The notes under the pieces were generated by a model. The model searched no databases, was not told the origin of the DNA, and was given only the letters and a program-made list of their open reading frames with translations. The translations under genes and the position numbers were made by a program. 64,000 nt of DNA from Candidatus Bathyarchaeota archaeon (GTDB taxonomy: Archaea; Thermoproteota; Bathyarchaeia; Bathyarchaeales; Bathycorpusculaceae): the NCBI GenBank assembly GCA_026014585.1, contig JAOZIA010000002.1:355677-419676 (forward strand), read 5' to 3'. Shown piece by piece: positions 60,405 through 64,000 of the stretch. Every line of letters starts with the position of its first letter. The first letter of the stretch is position 1.

Positions 60405-61454
60405 CTATATTGGGTGGAATCCTGTGCTTTTAAGGCCCGTGGTTTCATCAATTCCCATCATTAAGTTAAGACACTGTACGCCCTGCCCCGCTGCGCCTTT
60501 AACCATGTTGTCAACGGCTGAGAACATTATGAGACGATTAGCGTGCTCATCAATTTCAAAGCCGACATCGCAAAAGTTTGTGCCCGTAGTGATTTTAGGG
60601 TCAGGCAACTGGTATGGTCCTTTGATGTATTTGACTAAGCGTATGAAGGGTTCAGTGCCATACATGCCGCGTAGCGCTTTCCAAAGGTCTTTGCTTGCAA
60701 TGGGCTGCGTTGGGAACGTGTGTATGGTTGCTAAAATGCCGCGGACCATGTTTACAGCGTGGGGTGTGAATGAGATTTTTACTGGTCCACCAAGAGGCGC
60801 AAGTTCTTGTTCGACCTCGGCGATGTGACGGTGCCCAACGACCTTGTATGGGCGTGCTCCGTTTTCACGTTCGGGGTGATGGCTGGCAACGTTGGGTTTG
60901 CTGCCTCCACCTGAGGAACCCACTTTGAGGTCAACCACAATTTTTTCTTTGTCAACTAATCCAGCTTTAATTATTGGGGCTAATCCCAAGATTGCAGCTG
61001 TTGCCTCGCAACCCGCACAGGCTACAAGGTTGGCTTTTTTGATTTCTTCCCGATGTAGCTCGGGTAAGCCGTAGGCGGCGTCTTTGAGCATTTCAGGGTG
61101 AGCATGTTTCCAGCCGTAGTAAGTTTCGTAGTCAACGGGGTTTTTGAGGCGGAAGTCGGCGCTCATGTCGATGACTTTTAGTCCTGCTTCTAAGAGTTTG
61201 GGGACGAGGTTTACTGAGCCGCCATGTGGGGTGGCTGTGAAGATTAAGTCGCAGTTTTTCTGCAACTCCGCCATGTCTTGAGGAACAAATTTGAGTTGTG
61301 TTAATCCGCGAAGGTTAGGGTGCATGTTGAAGATGAACTCGCCTGCGCTTTGACGTGAAGTCACCATAGTCACTTCTACTTGAGGGTGCATTAGCAATAT
61401 GCGCAGCAGTTCACTGCCAACGTATCCTGAACCACCAATTATTCCAATTCTCAC
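60405..61454 (-). CDS. lysY: LysW-phosphate reductase (LysY/ArgC type)
   Basis: The 349-residue NADPH-dependent reductase converts the LysW-bound acyl phosphate to a semialdehyde. RIGIIGGSGYVGSELLRILL (residues 2-21) is the nucleotide motif. FTATPHGGSVNLVPKLLEAG, YGLPELHREEIKKANLVACAG with the catalytic cysteine in CAGCEATA, and VVDLKVGSSGGGSKPNVAS are typical. The TAG stop is immediately followed by the lysZ GTG start. Confidence 0.94.
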   Translation of the reverse strand: MRIGIIGGSGYVGSELLRILLMHPQVEVTMVTSRQSAGEFIFNMHPNLRGLTQLKFVPQDMAELQKNCDLIFTATPHGGSVNLVPKLLEAGLKVIDMSADFRLKNPVDYETYYGWKHAHPEMLKDAAYGLPELHREEIKKANLVACAGCEATAAILGLAPIIKAGLVDKEKIVVDLKVGSSGGGSKPNVASHHPERENGARPYKVVGHRHIAEVEQELAPLGGPVKISFTPHAVNMVRGILATIHTFPTQPIASKDLWKALRGMYGTEPFIRLVKYIKGPYQLPDPKITTGTNFCDVGFEIDEHANRLIMFSAVDNMVKGAAGQGVQCLNLMMGIDETTGLKSTGFHPI

Positions 61455-61482
61455 TGTTTTTTTCTCCTATGATTTGGTTATT

Positions 61483-62661
61483 TTAAGTTAAGCTTTGTGC
61501 GGCTTTCAGCAGAGGCTCAGCCACGTTTAGCCCTGTTGCCAACCGTGTGTTCTCCCAGAACTCGGGACATGAGTTGGATTCATGAAACACCAAGGCGCTC
61601 TTATTTTTTTCTATGCTGTTTTCAATCACTTTTGTGATTTTCTGGTAGCTTTCACTGCCCGAGTACGATTGGAAAGCAGTCTCTAAACGGGTATTCCATG
61701 CCTCAAAATCGGTTAAGCGCGTCTCATCCTGCTTAACTTTCTGGACAGGAACAAAAGCTTGCCCAGCCTTCTCTAACTCACCTTTAAGGCAAGCATCATC
61801 AACTTGCTTGTTTTCTTTCACGTTAACCATAGCGTCTAACGCAAAAATCCATGCCTCACTACTCACACCAAGAGTTTTTCCAGCTTTAACAGCTAAATCT
61901 TGAATGCCACTGGGTAGTTTAGCTCCAAAAACCAAATTGCCTAAGAAGGTATTTGTGCGAAAATCCTTAAAGCCCGCACGAGCCATCGCCAAAGGATAGC
62001 AAACAGGCTGCTTGCCTTTTTCTTGATAAACAATAATGCGTAGGTCGTAGAACCATTTCTGAATGACTTCCTGCGCAACAACTCCGAGTGGGTTTATGAT
62101 TGTTGGTTTGGTTTCGCCAATGTTGGCGATTAGTTGCTCATTGGTTTGAGCAAGCGTTATCATTTTGCCGTGTGTTCCAGCGTCCGCTTTTAGCACGATG
62201 CCTTCGCTAAGGGGAATTTGCTGCTCAAAAAGCTCGGCTAGGTCTTTTTCGTTATGGATTTCTTTGCCGTTCTTTAAGGTGTCGTATGCGTCGCAGGGAA
62301 CAAAAACGGTTTGGGGAATTGGGACACCTGCCTTCCAGAGGTTGAGCAGGGTGCGTAGTTTGCTGTAGCAGACAAATTCTGATTGGCTGGTGTTTAGGGT
62401 TTTTTTGCCCAGTTGCTCCATGAAGTAGCTGGCTTGTAAACGGCGGTTTTTGCTCTGCGCACGGTTTAGCACGACGGCGGGGTTGTTGATTGTTTCTGTG
62501 TAGTCTTTGCCTTTGGTTTTTGCACAAAATCCATCTTTTCCGATTGAGAGCGCGATTTTGCGGAAGGGCAGAAAAGTGAGGTCTATGCCCATTTGACGTG
62601 CAGTTTGTTTTATGCCGTTTTCGTCGTTTTCGGAGCGCTCGTAGAGTAAGGCAATGCTCAT
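61483..62661 (-). CDS. lysX: LysW-aminoadipate/glutamate ligase (LysX/ArgX) with active-site insertion
   Basis: The 392-residue ATP-grasp ligase attaches glutamate or aminoadipate to the C-terminal Glu of LysW. Typical members have about 280 residues. Recognisable segments are VVLNRAQSKNRRLQASYFME, SEGIVLKADAGTHGKM, VVAQEVIQKWFYDLRIIVY and GFKDFRTNTFLGNL. Metal-site pieces are FALDAM (Asp276) and FHESNSCPEFWENTRLATG (near Asn363). About 84 residues separate these, against roughly 15 in usual LysX, so a charged helical insert lies at about 283-352. GTHGK also replaces the usual GSWGR type loop, so specificity cannot be read off. Confidence 0.88.
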   Translation of the reverse strand: MSIALLYERSENDENGIKQTARQMGIDLTFLPFRKIALSIGKDGFCAKTKGKDYTETINNPAVVLNRAQSKNRRLQASYFMEQLGKKTLNTSQSEFVCYSKLRTLLNLWKAGVPIPQTVFVPCDAYDTLKNGKEIHNEKDLAELFEQQIPLSEGIVLKADAGTHGKMITLAQTNEQLIANIGETKPTIINPLGVVAQEVIQKWFYDLRIIVYQEKGKQPVCYPLAMARAGFKDFRTNTFLGNLVFGAKLPSGIQDLAVKAGKTLGVSSEAWIFALDAMVNVKENKQVDDACLKGELEKAGQAFVPVQKVKQDETRLTDFEAWNTRLETAFQSYSGSESYQKITKVIENSIEKNKSALVFHESNSCPEFWENTRLATGLNVAEPLLKAAQSLT

Positions 62662-62734
62662 CGCTGCAGGCTCCTTGATTAAAAAATATTGTTTAAAAAT
62701 TGAGAATTAACCATTTTAGGTGAATAGAATACTC

Positions 62735-62932
62735 TTATTCGCCCCAGTCTTCGCCTTCAATGGTTAGCTCTTGAAGGTCAACGCAGCCGCATTTTACCTG
62801 TTTGACTTCAAGTTCGAGTCCGCATCCGGGGCAACTTACGATTTCTCCTTTCTCAGTGTCGGCTGGCACGTCTAGGTCAGCGTCGCAGTCAGGACATTTT
62901 GCTTTGAGGCTTGTGTTTGCTTGTTTTATCAT
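62735..62932 (-). CDS. lysW: LysW amino-group carrier protein
   Basis: From ATG 62932 the carrier has 65 residues. A zinc ribbon uses CPDCDADLDVP and CPGCGLELEV (about residues 14-42). The extreme C-terminus is GEDWGE, the invariant LysW tail whose terminal Glu side chain carries the growing substrate. An extra KCGCVDLQ between ribbon and tail is unusual. GTG 62944 is an alternative start. It is the first gene of the operon, with TATA and operator at 62981-63009. Confidence 0.95.
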   Translation of the reverse strand: MIKQANTSLKAKCPDCDADLDVPADTEKGEIVSCPGCGLELEVKQVKCGCVDLQELTIEGEDWGE

Positions 62933-62980
62933 TTTATTCGCCACTTTTTTTGGAAATGACTTCTGTAATAAAGTTGGCTA

Positions 62981-63040
62981 ACTTTTAAAGGTTGTGACTT
63001 ATTTGTTACAGCTTGGTTTTAAAATGTTCTATTTAGGACA
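62981..63040. promoter_or_regulatory. Divergent lysW/Lrp-gene promoter with composite operator
   Basis: Leftward TATA CTTTAAAAGT (62981-62990, minus strand) serves lysW and abuts GTTGTGACTTATTTGTTAC (62991-63009). This contains the inverted pair TGTGAC and GTTACA. Twelve bases later AAATGTTCTATTTAGGACA (63022-63040) overlaps the rightward TATA GTTTTAAAAT. Block 1 differs from the argG copy at one of 19 positions, block 2 at four of 19, with identical spacing. Confidence 0.75.
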
Positions 63041-63133
63041 AGCCGCCAAGCCACCGAATCCATGTTCAAATAAGCAATTACAGAGCGGATTTCGAACCAA
63101 CCATCCAAGGGCAAGAATAGAAATCGTTAAATT

Positions 63134-63143
63134 TTTTAAATAT
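63134..63143 (+). promoter_or_regulatory. Proximal TATA box of the Lrp-type gene
   Basis: TTTAAATATA lies 25-32 bases before ATG 63166, which would make the regulator transcript leaderless. It is separate from the distal TATA that overlaps the operator. Confidence 0.5.
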
Positions 63144-63165
63144 ACAACAGTTAGTGGCGAACCTC

Positions 63166-63576
63166 ATGGATGAAGTGGATAAAAAAATAATAAAAATCCT
63201 CAAAGACGATGGAAGAGCAGGGTTTGGAGAAATAGGCAGCAAAGTTGGCTTATCTGAAGGAGCCATCAGAAAAAGAATCAAAACCCTAAACGATGAAGGA
63301 ATTATCCGAAAATTCACTGTGAAAATTGGAGTAACCGAAGGCGCAGAAGCCATAATCCTGCTTGCAACAAACCCAGTTTATCCAACTCATGAAGTTTCAA
63401 AGCTTATTCAAGCTGTTCCTAATGTAGAAACAATTTACGAGGTCACTGGAGAGTATGATATTGTAGCAGTAATTGGAGGCATGAACGTTGCAGAAGTTAA
63501 TGAATGTATCGAGAGAATCCGTCGCGTGGAGGGAATCATGAAAACCAACACTATGATAATACTACGCAGTTGGTAG
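63166..63576 (+). CDS. Lrp/AsnC-family transcription regulator (LysM-like)
   Basis: The about 136-residue regulator has an N-terminal helix-turn-helix (DEVDKKIIKILKDDGRAGFG, VGLSEGAIRKRIKTLNDEG) and a C-terminal RAM/ACT-like ligand domain (about residues 60-135: AIILLATNPVYPTHEVSKLI, YEVTGEYDIVAVIGG). It is divergent from the LysW operon, the position of LysM in Sulfolobus, which activates lysWXJK when lysine is scarce. It is the best candidate to bind the composite element found before lysW and argG. ATG 63166 is preferred to GTG 63154. Confidence 0.9.
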   Translation: MDEVDKKIIKILKDDGRAGFGEIGSKVGLSEGAIRKRIKTLNDEGIIRKFTVKIGVTEGAEAIILLATNPVYPTHEVSKLIQAVPNVETIYEVTGEYDIVAVIGGMNVAEVNECIERIRRVEGIMKTNTMIILRSW

Positions 63577-63682
63577 CTCCGTAAAAAATTAAATATTACA
63601 ATCAATTTTAATTCAAAAAACATCACTTTTTTATCATTTTTGAGTCAGCATAAATTTAATTCTGAGAACAACTAACAAGTTA

Positions 63683-63940
63683 ATGGTGAATTTTTTGAAA
63701 AGATCTGACGCTGTAACAATGCTCAGAGAACTTAATTCTGTTTGCAGGAGCCTAAATGAAGTCGCCATAACATTAATTGCAGACTCAGAAGACGAAACTT
63801 CAAGCTACCAGCTTCGGATAAAAGCAAACCTTGACACCTCAGACAAGCAAGTGCTGAAAGAAATTTTGCAAAAAAGCAATTTATCTTTTAAGGAAGAAGA
63901 AGGAACTCTGACTATTTATAAAGCAAAAAATTTGACTTAG
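63683..63940 (+). CDS. Small protein of unknown function
   Basis: The 85-residue protein is soluble, with a helical first half (SDAVTMLRELNSVCRSLNEV), a strand-rich middle (TSSYQLRIKANLD) and the terminal hairpin LSFKEEEGTLTIYK. An upstream AAATTTAA near 63652 may be a TATA box. No family was recognised. It follows the regulator gene by 106 bases. Confidence 0.6.
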   Translation: MVNFLKRSDAVTMLRELNSVCRSLNEVAITLIADSEDETSSYQLRIKANLDTSDKQVLKEILQKSNLSFKEEEGTLTIYKAKNLT

Positions 63941-64000
63941 ATATTTTAAAGTAAGAGGAAAATAAAAGAAAACAGGGTTTTACTTTACTATCTCACGTTT

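Noticed and set aside
1-64000. Full TAG reassignment to pyrrolysine across the genome
   Set aside because: At least eleven well-supported genes end in TAG at the expected protein length (for example carB, lysY, cofE and hsp20), so TAG works as a stop here.
1-64000. CRISPR array or insertion sequence with transposase
   Set aside because: No regularly spaced direct repeats and no transposase-like protein were seen; the dispersed repeats lack coding sequence.

Overview
The window looks like a chromosomal segment of an anaerobic, autotrophy-capable archaeon, most likely from the Bathyarchaeia or a nearby TACK lineage. This assignment rests on gene content and is inference. The supporting content is an archaeal CODH/ACS operon (cdhABCDE), F420 and tetrahydromethanopterin enzymes (cofE, mer, cofC, F420:NADPH oxidoreductase), the DUF39/NIL-ferredoxin/UPF0280 homocysteine set, LysW-carrier amino acid synthesis, two deoxyhypusine-synthase-family genes, a QueT/QueC pair, and TATA/BRE promoters with frequent TTG and GTG starts. 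No methyl-coenzyme M reductase, rRNA, tRNA or CRISPR array was seen here.

Layout. 1-9.3 kb: leftward cdhA-B-C-D-E (cdhE runs off the left edge and has an in-frame TAG), two CooC-type nickel ATPases, TrmO and two small genes. 9.5-13.1 kb: HSP20, a SWIM zinc protein, a 40-residue membrane protein, tandem DUF131 proteins, an OB-fold protein and a four-cluster ferredoxin. 13.1-18.9 kb: an HDAC-fold deacetylase, argS and a membrane-anchored propeller/glycosidase fusion. 18.9-24.1 kb: a strongly folded intergenic region (probable structured RNA), two DHS-family genes around a TudS-like gene, a membrane-anchored ArsR-type regulator and a Kef-type antiporter. 24.1-29.5 kb: SCP2 protein, cofE, Kelch protein, mer, cofC, F420:NADPH oxidoreductase. 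29.5-33.6 kb: a decayed acetyltransferase, small membrane proteins and the homocysteine operon. 33.7-41.3 kb: carA-carB and argG-argH, leftward. 41.4-45.3 kb: an ACT-domain regulator, a two-gene membrane cassette flanked by a 38-bp duplication, and queT-queC behind a pseudoknot leader. 45.4-52.7 kb: a DUF255 thioredoxin-like protein, a GIY-YIG protein and the leftward thrB-thrC-hom-aspartokinase operon. 52.8-57.2 kb: a 1450-residue nuclease-helicase. 57.3-63.6 kb: the LysW operon (lysW-X-Y-Z-J-K, leftward) with a divergent Lrp-type regulator.

How the parts work together: CODH/ACS, its CooC maturases and Mer form the carbonyl and methyl branches of the archaeal Wood-Ljungdahl pathway, with F420 synthesis and reduction nearby. 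The LysW operon supplies ornithine and/or lysine, and carAB-argGH completes arginine. Both sets share an identical-spacing composite operator in front of divergently transcribed regulators, which suggests one regulon. Aspartate kinase and homoserine dehydrogenase feed threonine, while the DUF39 set makes homocysteine from aspartate semialdehyde.

The least expected signals are the preQ1-like pseudoknot before queT, the multibranched RNA at about 19.0-19.2 kb, the amber codon inside cdhE, the shared Arg/LysW operator, a dispersed intergenic repeat family, and an active-site insertion in LysX.
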